Shown here piece after piece: positions 32,520-45,225 of a DNA stretch of 64,000 bases. The translations under genes were made by a program, and so were the position numbers. The DNA is taken from NCBI GenBank assembly GCA_946894095.1, contig OX335655.1:13950001-14014000 (forward strand), given 5' to 3'. The notes beneath the pieces were generated by a model. The model saw only the letters and a list, made by a program, of their open reading frames with translations. It did not search any database and was not told the origin of the DNA. Each line of letters opens with the position of its first letter. Within the stretch, counting starts at the first letter, position 1. Source of the DNA: Incurvaria masculella (Eukaryota > Arthropoda > Insecta > Lepidoptera > Incurvariidae).

Positions 32520-34850
32520 AGAGACGTTGCCGTCGTATCACTCATTATGTATAGCGTGTGTTAACACATCGTTCTCAGGCGTCTTATATGATCCCGTCTA
32601 TTGACGCGGTGTCCCGGAAAGTGTTAATGGTCATCTAACAAACACCACTTATTCTTTGATTTATACAAAAACTAACGCAGCTTGACATATCCCATGTTCA
32701 GCATAATATCCGTATTACGAAATTCTGATCACATAATGAAACAACAGCCGAACGGTGAAAGTAACGCACGTTAATGGCGATATGACGCTAAGGTATTTAA
32801 GATGAATAACAGTACTGTACCCAAGCATCAAGAGGAGTTTGAACTCTGGCGGTTATTAATGGTCCTTTATTTCTTGCACACGCTCTTTGCACGTATAATT
32901 CTTGATTTAGTTGCAGCATGGTATTGAGATAACTCAAATACTAAGAAGAATGGCTTCACCGAAGTGGCAACATGCATTCAGTTGCACCATAACTTCTCTG
33001 AAGAAACTAATAATACAGAAATCATATTTTGAGAAGCAGATTATTTCGTCGATAACTCTGTGCAGTGTGGCGGGGAAATTTGTAGTTAAACAAGTTAACC
33101 TCAACTCTACTTATACAGGCAGATATGTAAGTAGTGCGGAGATCCAAGCGCCCTCTACATAGACGGTAGTTTCAGCATACTAACAGATCCATTAAAGCTA
33201 GTCAGGACACCCGACAATAGATGGCGCTGGGCACCAGTGCATCGCGATATCAAAATATTCACAAGAGATAGATATTAAAAATCCCAATTATAGCAGCCGC
33301 ACAGAACATGACCAGCGATTTTCATTTGCACTATAGAATGTTCTGAAAAAACTTTCGAAAAGAGGATGAGGCTTCATTAGCTTTCCTCACTAGAATTCAT
33401 AAAATATTCAAGTACCATGCATCAAAATGGTCACATCAAGACCACTTGCGCATGCTTCGAGCAAATTAAACGACAACACTGCTTTACTAGCAGATTTAAC
33501 CTGAGATAAGTCCTCCTTACAAATTGTAATAGTTGGAAATAAACATTGTTAGGAGCACTTATTTGTCAACGTACTAATTTATAGTTCCATTCTGTTCGGC
33601 GACTGTATACAATAGGTGAATTTATGCATCTATAGAAATGACGGCTAATAAAGTAGATGTGTTATAACACGATCCGATAACAGAGGTAAATAATGTCGGC
33701 CAAGTTATCGAGATAGATAATCACAATCAGTATGCGAAGATATTGCTAGAGCATTTACATTGCGGTCCCTAACATGCAATCCTCTACTACGTGAAAATGG
33801 TTAAATCAGTTGATGTAAAATATTTTACAGTAATATGAAAGATTATGAGAATGAAGAGACTGTAAACATTAAATAAAATATAAGATAAAGATATTTCCCA
33901 AATATGTAATCAAAACGAAGTGTTGATGTCAGGACTGTTCAGACGAAGTGCAGAAGATAAACAAACCTAAATGGTTGTAAGAACTTAAAGATGGCACCCC
34001 GCACACTTTTATTGCACAACAAATCAATCTGGCCGACGACTCCCAATTTTAGAAGTACAGCTCAAATTAATATCCATCGAAGATAATAAATATTCACAGC
34101 GGGAGTCGCAAATCCTTTTTAGCATAAATCAGACCATTTGTAATTCGATACACATGGCTGATCGATATACGAGTTTGCCGATCGATAACTCATTGCGGCC
34201 TGCGAATACTTCGTATTATTAGCAATTCTAAGGCAGAGAACAGTCAGGTGCCTCCAGCGCACTTGTAATAGAAGTCGGGAGTCACTCCCGGTACCGACGC
34301 ATACTGGTATCTTGCCTCTTGGGCGTAATGTATCCTACTTTACGGCTTTATTGACCGGTTGCGACGTTCTCCGATATACCGGAGCTAGTATGCAGAGCAT
34401 TACCTATGACTTAATAGTGTAGTGAACGCTAAAAATTTACACTCCATACTTAGATATCGCAAAACGGTCATTTCGTGGGTTGAATCGGGCCATATTTGCT
34501 TCGAAACCGACGGTTTAGTAGGGATAATGGAATGAGTTCCTAGCTCTCGGCAGCAAATTGAGGCACGGTTTCACCCAACGAGATTTCACCACTCGAACCT
34601 ACCTGCTTCCAAAATGTTTGCTAAATACGTATGTATTAATATCCCAATAACATCTAGAGTTAAGTGACATGCGTAAGATAAATTTGACATGAGTAAGAAA
34701 CATGTCTATTTGCACTCATAAATGATCATTTAATATTGGACTTAGCCAGTAAACCTTCGCCCGCGTAGTTCGATTCGCGAGTTAAATTACGTGACCACGA
34801 CTACGGACACCCATCGATCAGTTCACGTCCATACTCGGAATAGACGTTAC
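32520..34850. other. no gene recognised
   Basis: Single-copy-looking AT-rich DNA with scattered GC-richer words. An 83-codon plus-strand frame at 32911-33162 has no recognisable domain. No repeat matched elsewhere in the window. Confidence 0.4.
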
Positions 34851-34859
34851 CATCTGATT

Positions 34860-35420
34860 TATAGTCGATAGTGGCCATAATTTATTTATGCGTGCCAATA
34901 AAACGATGCATATCTCTGCGATAGGGGCCAGAAATGCGATAAAACGCCGCGCACGTAAAAAGGAATCCGTCCGGCTCGAGGCGAGGCTTTGTGAGTGGCT
35001 TCCGAATTCCAGGATAAAAGCGACCGCCGGACTGTGGATTTGAAAGCCTTTCGACCTTTCGGGGACGACGGGCGAGACAATACGGAAGCGGGGCAGAATG
35101 TCCGGTGGGTTATGACGGGGCCGCGGACACGAGAGGGGCTTAATTAAAACTTGTCACGGCGAGTGACGGCGGGCGGCGAGTTCTGATTTGTGCGAACGTG
35201 GCGCCGCTCTCTGTCCGGTCTCGGCGACGGGCAAACACTTGTCGGAAATTAATGGCCGTGTCGCGTCCTATGAGGCCATTTTGCGAGCCCGCGTCGCGAC
35301 CGGCCGGCCGCTCTTCAGATGCCTGACAGGGCGGCGCGGACCCGGCGATTTCGGGTGCGAAATCTGTTTTTAATATCGGTTTCAATCCGTTTGTATTCAT
35401 GATTAGGGTTGTCTCTAGAG
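34860..35420. promoter_or_regulatory. large GC-rich non-repetitive island, candidate regulatory element
   Basis: About 550 bases much richer in CpG than the surroundings, interrupted by AT cores such as GGCTTAATTAAAACTTG (35138-35154) and GTCGGAAATTAATGGCC. Open frames on both strands are by-products of composition and match no caskin domain. It looks like a developmental enhancer or promoter island; this is inference only. Confidence 0.28.
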
Positions 35421-36009
35421 GGTCGAGGTAGCAGACCCGAGCGGAAGGTATATTTGTGTGAAATTTAATTAGTTTCGCTTGCTAATGAGATTCAGACAAC
35501 CGTTTCGAAACGTGCCACCGCAGTGGACTGAAGGCGGACTAAGGCCGCGGTCCGAATTGCGCTCAAAGGCTGACAGCGTGAATACAGTTGGTCCGAATCG
35601 CGCTGGCAGTGCTCAGAGCCTTGATAACGAATTACAAATCAGTTATCGAAATTTCGCAGAGCTCTTCGATTCCGCAGGTTGACACCATTGAATAGAGCTG
35701 GTATTTGGCTTGGCCATGGATACTTCGCAAGCTCTATTAAATATTTACCAATACATATGTGGGCAGTGCCATCCATCTGTCGGGCTGCCGATGCCGGTTA
35801 TATGTTACAGGGTCTAACTAAGAATTTTAGTGAGGATAAGTTCCAAGGAGTGTGGGCCGCTGTGGATTGCTTAGTCGGACTAGCAAACCAACCAGTCAGG
35901 GTATCTAGACGGTAACGATACTCCGTGATCTGGTAATAAACCTTTATCAATAGTGGGTAATGATTGACTAAAGGGTAAATTTAATCGCACGGTATTGGTT
36001 AGACGAGTC

Positions 36010-36650
36010 GTATTCACTACGTATAATATTCACAACGTATAATAGTATTTTTTTCCAAAAAATTAAAACCATGCATATCGTATAATATTCACAACGTATA
36101 ATGTTATACGTTGTGCATGAGTTTAAAAATAAAATAAACTCTTTGCATCATGCAGAACGTATAATAGTCACAACGTATAATATTCCTAACATGAATTCAC
36201 AAAAAAAGAAAACCATGCAGAACGTATAATATGCCAAGAAGCACTGCATAAAGCGCCCTAACAACGATACATTTAAGGCTGAAATTGCTACGAATCGATA
36301 TCTGTTGAAGAGTAACAATTTGCTACAACGCTAATTGAGACGGTCGAAAAGACGCGTGCGAGTATAAACTTTAATCTTATAACGATAAGGGCGCTTATCG
36401 TATGAAATATTTTAGGATTATATGATATGCATGGTTTTCTTTTTTTGTTAAATAAAGATCATAACATTATACGTTGTGACTATGATACGTTATGCATGGA
36501 GAAATAAGTAATTTAATTTTTTGGACTTCTTCATGCACTACGTATAAGATTATACGATCTACCGATTATACGTTGTGCATGGTTTTAAAATTTTGTTAAA
36601 ATATGACATTATACGATCTGCATATTATACGTTATGCCGTTCCCCCGGTT
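36010..36650. repeat. element built of CGTATAAT / ATTATACG motifs in inverted halves
   Basis: The left half (36010-36235) has repeated (AA)CGTATAAT, often as CACAACGTATAAT. The right half (36465-36640) has the reverse form ATTATACGTTGTGCATGG and variants. A small palindrome, AACGTATAATGTTATACGTT, lies near 36093-36112. Probably a foldback element with internal subrepeats; the family is unknown to me. Confidence 0.6.
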
Positions 36651-36659
36651 AGACCACTA

Positions 36660-38370
36660 GGCATTTCTATGGGTAGGTAGAAATGACAATTCAATATATA
36701 ATTCTATTTTATGAACGATATAAACTGAGAATAAATCGGCCACGGAGCAAACTGATTATATCGAAAGCAAGTAATTATCGATGCAATAGCGGTTATGTTA
36801 GTATATTTATCCATTTCGTACAACTAAAACCCGCGTCGCTAGATTTCTCCAGCGATACTGAGAAACGGTCATGAAATACATAAAAATATGTAACATTACT
36901 CGTGTTTCCGCAGAGGTGTAGGCTTTTTATTACCTTTTCTCTAGCGTCAAATGGCCCTTAGCCACTACATACATATGCGGTATTTCGTGCGGGGTTCGAC
37001 AGCGAGTCGTTATTATTTGCGTTTGACATGGTGCTCTTCACGGGGACGCATCATAAGTACAAAAAGCATAAGGTCCAAAACCCAGAACATCCAAAAGTAT
37101 GTATTTTTCTTGTGAATTATAAAATGCATATAATTTATAACCCTTCTTCACTACAAGCGCGGATAACTTTATGGTTCCGAATGGTGGCGTTATCCGTCCA
37201 TAAAAACCCATTCAGAGTTAGATTGACACGGGTTGATATCACCGCATTGGATGAAATTAGTGAAAGTCAGTCGAACCAACATAATCGCCACAAAACTTAC
37301 TTACTAGTTTGTTTATATTTTTACTGATGTTCGACACAATACATATTTTTGTAATATCGATAATATCATTTTTTGGCTCAATAATTTTAGGGGTACATTA
37401 AAAAATATTTAAATGATATAACTTGTTGAAAATAACATTTTTAACTTATAATAATCACAATCCACTGTGATGCCAGAAATCTGTCAAAATATTTACATAC
37501 AGACACGATTCGAACCAGGAAACTGTAGAATCGCACTCGATGCGAAAGTTGTTTTTCTTCAAACTTAATACATTTATTCAGATTTTCAGAGTTTATTTAC
37601 ATATGTTCTTCATATTTCGTTAAAAATTTAAGCACAATACTAAACATTGTAATGATTCGTATTTAAATTGCATAAGTAGTGTATCTGATAATTTAATACG
37701 ATCACCCGCTGAGAAGGCTTGCTTGAAGGGTCAAAGGCCATCACTGGTTGTATTTCTTAGTGCATTCGTTGCTACTGTCCAAGTAAATTTTCATTACCAT
37801 TTGGGAATGATGCTCGCTTTATAATAGCAACGCATTACACGAACATCAAATCAATAGAGCAATGCATTCAAAATAAACGAAAATATACCTTTTAATATTA
37901 AAAGTAAGAGTAAAATAATTGTATTTAAAAGATTCAGATACAAAAAATATTGATATGTAATTTGTAAAAAGTTTATGGCTCAGCAAAAACATGGATGGGT
38001 ATAATCCCACCAGGCGCTGGCCTTTCGACACCGCCTAGTTGCATTACTAGTATAGCGCCCTGCGGTAAATAATGCACATCGGACGTTGGAAAGAGACAGT
38101 CACACACAAAACACATAAAACAGTTACTATGGGGCTGGCATAGACAAACATGGCTAAAGCCCCAATAAAATCAAGAAAAAAATAGATTTGCCTTTGTAGA
38201 GCGTCGCGGCGTCGTCGTCTTGTCTCTTTCGAACGTCGAATGTGCATTATTTTCTCCCGGGTACTGTACAAACAACACAAATAATTCTTTATGTACATTA
38301 AAATAATACATATCGACCCGCCGCCCACTCTGATTATTACAATGCTTTCATCCGCTCCGAAGACATTATA
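36660..38370. other. no gene recognised
   Basis: AT-rich DNA. A tRNA B-box-like GGTTCGAATCG on the minus strand at about 37510 has no matching A box or cloverleaf. The 99-codon frame at 37028-37327 has no recognisable domain. Confidence 0.4.
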
Positions 38371-38399
38371 TAGTGAATGAAATATGATTCCATATCAAT

Positions 38400-39040
38400 T
38401 AGTTCCCGATTGAGTACTCCGCCGCTCACTTCCCGGTTCATGCGGAGGGCTCCACCCACTCGGATGAGATCCGGACGCCCACACCGATGCGAAATCTGTG
38501 ACGAAACTCTCAAAGCGTCTCGTTTGGAACCTAAGCGAACGTCGGAGAAGACAATGGCGAAACAGAACCTAGCCCAGATTCGTTTGGCGGTAGTTATTCA
38601 ATGGTCGGTCCGATTTAATTAACTTTAACCTCGAGAGCTATAAAGGCGTAATTGCAAAGGGAAATTGCAGAATGAGTTGAAAGTTCTGACAGTAGCTGTC
38701 AAAATCGGTCCGCGAGTTTTCGTCTAAACTAACTCTACACGGTCATAGGCAAGCGAAGCATAGCAGGGCTTATTGAGTAGCTAGAATATTTAATTAAATT
38801 TACAGCTCAGATTTAATTACATTTAATCAATTGGCAAGGATTTCTTGCAAATTAGAATATGAAGAAGGGTATGGCGACCATCACGACGGTGTTTATGACT
38901 TGTTGCCACGCTGCGCTGCCTGCAATGACAAAACCGCATCGTTCCCAGACTTCCAGCCGAGTGTGGCCACACTGATTACTCTACCACTGCTCACTGCTCA
39001 GTGGCGAAACGTTGCAACATTACTCGTCTTGTAGAAGATT
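38400..39040. other. mixed-composition DNA without recognised gene
   Basis: Moderately GC-rich with frames of 67-81 codons on the plus strand; none resembles a known family or a caskin domain. Could include regulatory sequence. Confidence 0.3.
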
Positions 39041-39509
39041 AAAGCTCCCATCCCAGTCTATATATATACAGTTAAGACATCTCCTATCTAGTTGACCAAT
39101 AGAGCAAATCAAAAACACTGTAATAAAAAAACAACAGGAATATACACGTACAAATCTATCAGCATTCAATAAAAGAAGTAATTATGTTTTTTTCAATATT
39201 AAATCAATTTTCATACCATCTAGGGACAGTTTTAATAATTTTGTGCAAAAATCAAATTAGTTGCGCCCGCGCATGTCGCGTGTCTCGACTGGCGCCATGT
39301 TGTTTTTTCTCGATGTACTTTACGCCCTAACGCAGATAACGGATATGCGTGATTTATTGGATTGGCAGTTTGCGAAAGAAATAGCAAGTGGGCGAAGCAC
39401 GCCCAGACAAAATGCATATTCAACAGCCGAGGAATTGATTGGCGATACGGCGACGAATCGGACGACGATTCTGTAAGGAAATTGTCGTGCGCACAAGACT
39501 TTAGTTTAA

Positions 39510-40050
39510 GGTGGCCCAACCCGCTCATCTCCCCATACAAAAGGGGAAAGAAGATCACACCTATATTTCTTGTTAGAGATCCAAAATTTTGCTCAAAATA
39601 GCTTTATTTCATTGAAGTAGATGTCTGATGACCATTGGCATTGTAAAATTGTGTTTGGTTTCCAAGTTATAACGTTCGAAAGTTCGGATTTTTCGCGCGT
39701 TTTATACAATAACTTTGGAGGAGGATTACGCAATGATAAAGTAAGAACATCTTAAAAAGATTAGTCATCAGACATAGCTTATTTAATCAAGATTTATAAT
39801 CTATTTGGTTTTTGTTGGATTTTTGACTACAGCGGTCGTGGTTTACTTTTAGCTATACGTCGTTTTGAAATTAAAATTTTCGTAATCTTACTAAATCATA
39901 CTCTATGCACATTGTCTTTTTTGTGGACAGGTTACATCTTCCTCATCACGGAGCCTGTCTTATTCTTAGAAACAGAGAAGGTCCCAGAGCGCAACAGCAC
40001 GTTTTTGTAGCGTGCCCGCAAATGAGTTGAGGCCGCCGGGTTGGGCCACC
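39510..40050 (+). mobile_element. TTAA-flanked ~540-bp MITE, copy 1
   Basis: Flanked by TTAA at 39506-39509 and 40051-40054. Ends GGTGGCCCAACCCG and CGGGTTGGGCCACC are inverted repeats. TTAA target choice is typical of the piggyBac superfamily. No transposase frame, so non-autonomous. Confidence 0.85.
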
Positions 40051-40054
40051 TTAA

Positions 40055-40875
40055 AGTGGCCCTTCCCGACGGGACTAACTCATTCGCGGACACGGTACAA
40101 AACCGTGCTATTGCGCTCTGGGAGCTTCTCTGTTTCAAAGTAAAAGAAAGGCTCCGCGATGAGGAGGGCACAACATGTCCACAAAGCAGACAATGCGCAT
40201 AGTGTTGGATTTGGATTTTTAAGATTTACGAAAATTGTAATTACAAAACGAATTCTAGCTAAAAGTAAATAAAGACCCCTTCAGTCAAAAATCAAACAAA
40301 AACGAAATTGATTGTAAATCTTCGTGAAGCAAGCTAGGTCTGATGACTAAGCTTTTGAAGATGTTTTTAGGGTTCCGTACCCAAAGGGTGAAAACAAAAC
40401 CCTATTACTAATCCTCCGATGTCCGTCCGTCCGTCCGTCACAGGGCTGTATCTCATGAACCGTAATAGGTAGGCAGCTGAAATTTTCACAGAGTGTGTAT
40501 TCATTTTGCCGCTATAACAACAAATAGGTTAAATAAATAACTAATAAAAATTAAAGGGGGGCCCCATACAAAAAACGTGATTTTTGGTGTTGATGGTACG
40601 GAACCCTTCATGTGCGAGTCCGACTCGCACTTGGCCGGTTTTTGTTTAATCGTTGAGTAATACACGTCCAAAATTATTGCATAAAACGCGCTATAAATCG
40701 AACTTTCGGACCTTATAAATTAGAAACCAAACACTATTTTATGATGCCAATGGTCATCAGACATCTAGTTCGATCAAATAAAGCAGCTTTGAGTATAATT
40801 TTTATTTCTCTGCAAGAAATATGCGTGTGATCTACTTTCCACGTTTGTATGGCGAGTTTAGCGGGAGGGCCCACC
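40055..40875 (-). mobile_element. TTAA-flanked MITE, copy 2, with nested insertion
   Basis: Opposite orientation to copy 1, sharing the TTAA at 40051-40054; right TTAA at 40876-40879. Starts AGTGGCCCTTCCCGACGGGA, ends GAGGGCCCACC. It is about 820 bp long because a GTCY MITE sits inside at 40373-40643; without it the size equals copy 1. Confidence 0.83.
40373..40643 (-). mobile_element. GTCY-microsatellite MITE nested in TTAA element
   Basis: Plus-strand order is reversed: TTTTAGGGTTCCGTACCC, the TCCG array, CACAGGGCTGTATCTCATGA, and finally GACTCGCACTTGGCCGGTTT. It interrupts the element at 40055-40875, so it inserted later. Confidence 0.88.
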
Positions 40876-41219
40876 TTAAGGTGGAAGCTCCCCTAGAAGA
40901 AAAGGCCCTGGGCATTGAACTTCAATTCTTCCGGAACGCGGTTAGTTGGATTTATATACACTATGGGAGCCTTCGATAGCTTCCATCTTAGGTAAAATAA
41001 GAAAATTAATACAATTTCAACAAAGGACCATAAAGGATTTAATAAGCATAACCAATCAGCGGACAGAAATATAAAACATGTCACGATATCACACACTTCT
41101 ATGAATGAATGTGGCATAATACATACTGAATAATTAATCAAAATGTCTCGTAACTTCGATGGGTGAAGGCCAAAACTAATAACTCTGGGTCTTCTAACTT
41201 TAGGGGAACTCTAAAAGGG

Positions 41220-42000
41220 CGTGATAAATGCCGATTGCGTTCAGTTCGAAAAGGTTCTCATTTGATTTTATTTAAAAATAAATACATCGAATTTATATAA
41301 TCAAAAAGTGCATTAATGCAAGTCATTATTAAAACATAAAACAGAGTATGTGGTACCGTTCTTTTTAAAATATCCAAAAATGCATAAAAATGTTGCAAAG
41401 GATGATAGCATCAAATATTTACCGTTATAGGTTTACAATATAGCTAGACCATCAATGTATGTTTCATCGTTGTGAAATTTCAAAATTTGTTGTAGTTATT
41501 TTTAAAATAATAAAATGTGCTTTCACATACGCCCATATAATAGAACTGAATGCAATCAGATATCAACAAAGTTCTTTTAGGAATAAAAACGTTCATAATA
41601 AGAATATGACTTTTTGAGTTACCGCAAAGTAATGCAAACAAACGTTAATTTTGGCCTTCGGATTGACCCCCCTAAGTAACGAGAAAGCCAGAATCGCCCT
41701 GTATATACTTAAGCCATCGTTATGAGTGAATGGCTCAAACGACCCATGGAACTAACGCGCTAAGCGACGTTCAGCGAATGCACCGCACCGCAAAGGGTTT
41801 GCCGAACAGCCGCGAAGACACGTCGGATCAGTATTTCTTTGTAATCTCGTCCTTGCGAGATATATTCTCGCCGGGATAAGCTATAAAATGTATAATTTAT
41901 GTGTCGGCCGGGTCCCCGTCGCGACGGGCAGTGTGGGGTGTGGGCGAACGCGTCCGTGCTCTGTGCGGCCATTCTGTAAGCAAGCGATCGGGCTGCCACT
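41220..42000. other. AT-rich spacer, then GC-richer island (41730-42000)
   Basis: 41220-41700 is AT-rich and featureless. 41730-42000 is a non-repetitive mosaic with CCGGGATAAGCTATAAAATG (GATA-like and TATA-like words) and CGGGTCCCCGTCGCGACGGG. No coding similarity; a regulatory role is possible. Confidence 0.25.
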
Positions 42001-42011
42001 TTTTATGTTAA

Positions 42012-42361
42012 GGTCGGCCCGTAAGCATCAGAAAGTTTCGCCTCTCATACAAACGTAGTTTACTAATAATTTAAACACCACTTTACAAAGGTTACACCAG
42101 GTTACAAATATCTGTGTCTGCATGTCTTTGTTTTTTCGGTAAAAGTATTCTGGATCAAACCACAGACAAAACAAAATTCGTATGAAGATTTTCTTTTTGC
42201 TTTCATTTCATTCGGTTTGGATTTTTAAAAAAAACAAAAGCATGCAGACACAGATATTTGTTACCTGATATTAAATATTAAATATGAATTTAATTGGAAT
42301 AGCGGTTTCCGAATTGTTAGTAAACTACGTTTGTATGTGGAAAATAGCTTACGGGCCGTTC
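42012..42361 (+). mobile_element. TTAA-flanked 350-bp foldback element
   Basis: TTAA at 42008-42011 and 42362-42365. Ends GGTCGGCCCGTAAGC and GCTTACGGGCCGTTC are inverted, and the inversion extends inward imperfectly (AAACGTAGTTTACTAAT versus ATTGTTAGTAAACTACGTTT). Non-coding. Confidence 0.82.
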
Positions 42362-42398
42362 TTAAGAGCGGCATATGGCGTATGTCGAGTCCTCTTAA

Positions 42399-42925
42399 GG
42401 TAGCCCAACCCGCTCATCTCCCCATACAAGAGGGGAAAGAAGATCACGCCTTTATTTCTTGTCAGAGATCCAAAATTTTACTCAAAATAGCTTTATTTGA
42501 TTGAACTATTGGCATTGTAAAATTGTGTTTGGTTTCCAAGTTATAACGTCCGAAAGTTCTGATTTTTCGCGCGTTTTATACAATAACTTTGGAGGTGGAT
42601 TACGCAATGATAAAGTAAGAACATCTTAAAAAGATTAGTCATCAGACATAGCTTATTTAATCAAGATTTATAATCTATTTGGTTTTTGTTAGATTTTTTA
42701 CTACAGCGGTCGTGGTTTACTTTTAGCTATAAGTCATTTTGAAATTAAAATTTTCGTAAATCTTACCAAATCATACACTATGCACATTGTCTTTTTTGTG
42801 GACAGGTTGCATCTTCCTCATCACGGAGCCTGTCTTATACTTAGAAACAGAGAAGGTCCCAGAGCGCAACAGCACGGTTTTATACCGTGCCCGCAAATGA
42901 GTTGAGGCCGCCGGGTTGGGCCACC
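42399..42925 (+). mobile_element. TTAA-flanked ~530-bp MITE, copy 3
   Basis: TTAA at 42395-42398 and 42926-42929; ends GGTAGCCCAACCCG and CGGGTTGGGCCACC. Near-identical to 39510-40050 over most of its length, apart from a small deletion near 42507. Only about 30 bases separate it from the foldback element on its left. Confidence 0.85.
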
Positions 42926-42929
42926 TTAA

Positions 42930-42985
42930 GGTGCCCGACGACGCCATGGGATTTCGAACTTTCAGGGGGGCTACGATACCATCGC
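42930..42985 (+). repeat. end of a third TTAA-linked family (GGTGCCCGACGACGCC)
   Basis: Directly after TTAA: GGTGCCCGACGACGCCATGG then GATTTCGAACTTTCAGGGGGGC. The same block ends at a TTAA, inverted, at 49052-49112. Confidence 0.5.
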
Positions 42986-43539
42986 CTATCCTCCTCCACT
43001 TGCCCGGCTTGCGGTCTGGTAACTGATGTAACTGGCTACCACCGTGCCGTCATATGCGTAGCAATCGATCACTTATTTGCTTTTCATTTTCATGAACATT
43101 TGTGGAACGTACTGTTTCTCGGTGCTGGTACCGGCAATATCGTACTGGGCGACATGCGACAGTACGGCTATGCGCACCCAGAAATTCCAACAAATATGTA
43201 CGGCAAAGGAGTAAGCGTGGGAAACATATTATGTGTGATTTTCCAGAAGTTTTCGGGTTGTCCTAATAATCCATACTCTCCAAAGTCGTGTACAATTACC
43301 CTTGGATCGTCTCCACCTGTTTAACTTGTGAGATATCTGTTATTACACTTTTTATTCATAGTCCGATTGAGCGACACGGCGAGATTACCATCGCACTATT
43401 ACGGAATACCCCTCTCTTCTCTGGCGGCCCTGCAAGCAGAGACCAGAAACACAGATTGTGCTCGACTCGGGTGTACTGTGAGCAGATGTGCCGATTCTGC
43501 TGGGAAAATAGAGCGCTCTCTGTAACACATAAATAGCGA

Positions 43540-44900
43540 TCAAAATTCCCGCTTAGGCGCGCGATAAAACAGAAGTGTCAAGAGGTTAGTTTAGTCGCCT
43601 TAGGACCTGGAGAATTAACTCAGAGTTTCGAGCAAGACACTTCTACTTGACCACGCAACCGGTGTTAAAATGTCACCTTACCGAGTTTATTGAGACTTGA
43701 TCGATGAAGAATTCCGTTATTTAAAATATAATTCACAGAAACTGCTTAATTTGCATTCGATTTCACATTTTGATTCAGTGACCACGGAAAGAATGGCGCT
43801 CATTAAATAAGTCGTGAAACTGTCTCAAAATACCTTGTGCAAGATATCAAATTGATTTACAGCTGCCATGGCCCCAGAATTTGTATTTACTTTGGTTTAC
43901 GAGCGTTCACAAAACGTGACGAATCTATTATGGCTCTGGTGGATAGAATAAGCATTATAATTCCAATCGAACTAACACGAACATTCCGTAGTTTCGAATA
44001 TAAAGCTGTCAAGTCGCGATACTCATAAATGAAGCAGTACGGTCTATTTCCGCCCGGCTGCCTTTCGCTTTCGATCGGTGCTCCTAAACTACAGCACTGT
44101 AACAAAGAGGGACCGTATTCCACTACCCTTATCATCGTCCCAAACTCCCAAAATCAGACAATGCCAAGACCACAGACGCGACAAGATGGGCAGAGTGTGG
44201 GAGTGAGAAGCATCACAACCGCTAGTTAAAGAGAGGTGGAACACGACCTGTCGCATCGCTGTAACCCCCAGTCACGGCTCATTGCGATTTTGCAAATTCT
44301 CTATTATTTTTCGAGATTTCCCTATATCAAGCATGCGTTGAAGCCATGGTGACATGTGACTATGAGGTGAAAGGGGAACATTTCGAGGTTTGACTCTTGA
44401 TTCTTTATCGATGATATTTCCTATATTTTTCTTATTATTTCAACGTAAAATATGAAAAATCATTTCAAATCATTGTTTTGCAGCTGCATGGCGTTTTATT
44501 ATAAAAGCATGTATGTATGCATTTATTAGTATTTTGGTCTCATTTGCCAGTTGACTTTGTGTGTCTTTTTTATTATATGTCTGTCAAGCAAGCACTGCAT
44601 AGCAATTGCACAAAGTTTTCCATTCATAATCATTCTGAAACCTCAATAGTTTCACGAAGTGCACGCTTGGCCGTTTTCAAATTAAAAGATAAGCGATCTA
44701 GTGTTGCCCAACCGACGGCGCCCGGTGCGGCTGAGGGCGATCTGAATAAATATGAAATGGAGGCGGTTTGACGTGTGTCGCCTATTTCCTTTTCGCGGCG
44801 CCGCTTTTCTCTTAACTCGCGAACTAAGCGGCCTTATCTGGCGGGCAATATGACATCCGTCGGGTGTTAAACCGTCCCGTCCAATTAAAACGTTGATTAC
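43540..44900. other. no gene recognised; candidate regulatory island 44640-44900
   Basis: The 44640-44900 part is a mosaic with AAAGATAAGCGATC and GGCCTTATCTGGCGGG (two inverted GATA-type sites about 145 bases apart) and GTCCAATTAAAACG. The rest is AT-rich with meaningless short frames. Confidence 0.28.
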
Positions 44901-45054
44901 TTTCGATATATATACACGTGCATACCGAGAAGGAAATAAATGTAATTAGTATATTACGTAAAAATTTTACACGACATAGTATCAAATATTATAAGAAAAA
45001 TAAACTCTGAGTGTTTTCATTTTAGTTACAACGGTAAATTTTACAAATAATGTA

Positions 45055-45105
45055 GAATCGACCGTGAAGCAAGGACAAATTAATTAAATATTAGTATATT
45101 TTTCG
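45055..45105 (-). repeat. relic of tRNA-derived SINE tail
   Basis: GAATCGACCGTGAAGCAAGG then ACAAATTAATT is shared with the SINE at 54350-54515. Confidence 0.5.
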
Positions 45106-45159
45106 CTGAAATCGACTAACAACAAAACCATGAACGTAGATCATATTTCTTCATTTTTT

Positions 45160-45225
45160 ATGGGTTTTTTTTATGACTGGTTATAGCGGCAGTAGAAATA
45201 CACAATCTGTGAAAATGTCCGCCGT
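45160..45225 (+). repeat. internal relic of GTCY MITE
   Basis: TTATAGCGGCAGTAGAAATA then CACAATCTGTGAAAATGTC matches the middle of the MITE; both ends are missing. Confidence 0.5.

Noticed and set aside
35140..35400. Open frames in the GC-rich island as coding exons
   Set aside because: Translations on both strands lack domain signals; length is explained by low stop-codon density in GC-rich DNA.
37490..37560. B-box-like GGTTCGAATCG as a tRNA gene
   Set aside because: No A box at proper spacing and no cloverleaf found.
40880..41215. A further TTAA element bounded by GGTGGAAGCTCCCCTAGA and TTTAGGGGAACTCTAAA
   Set aside because: The end similarity is short and imperfect and no second TTAA is present at the right place.
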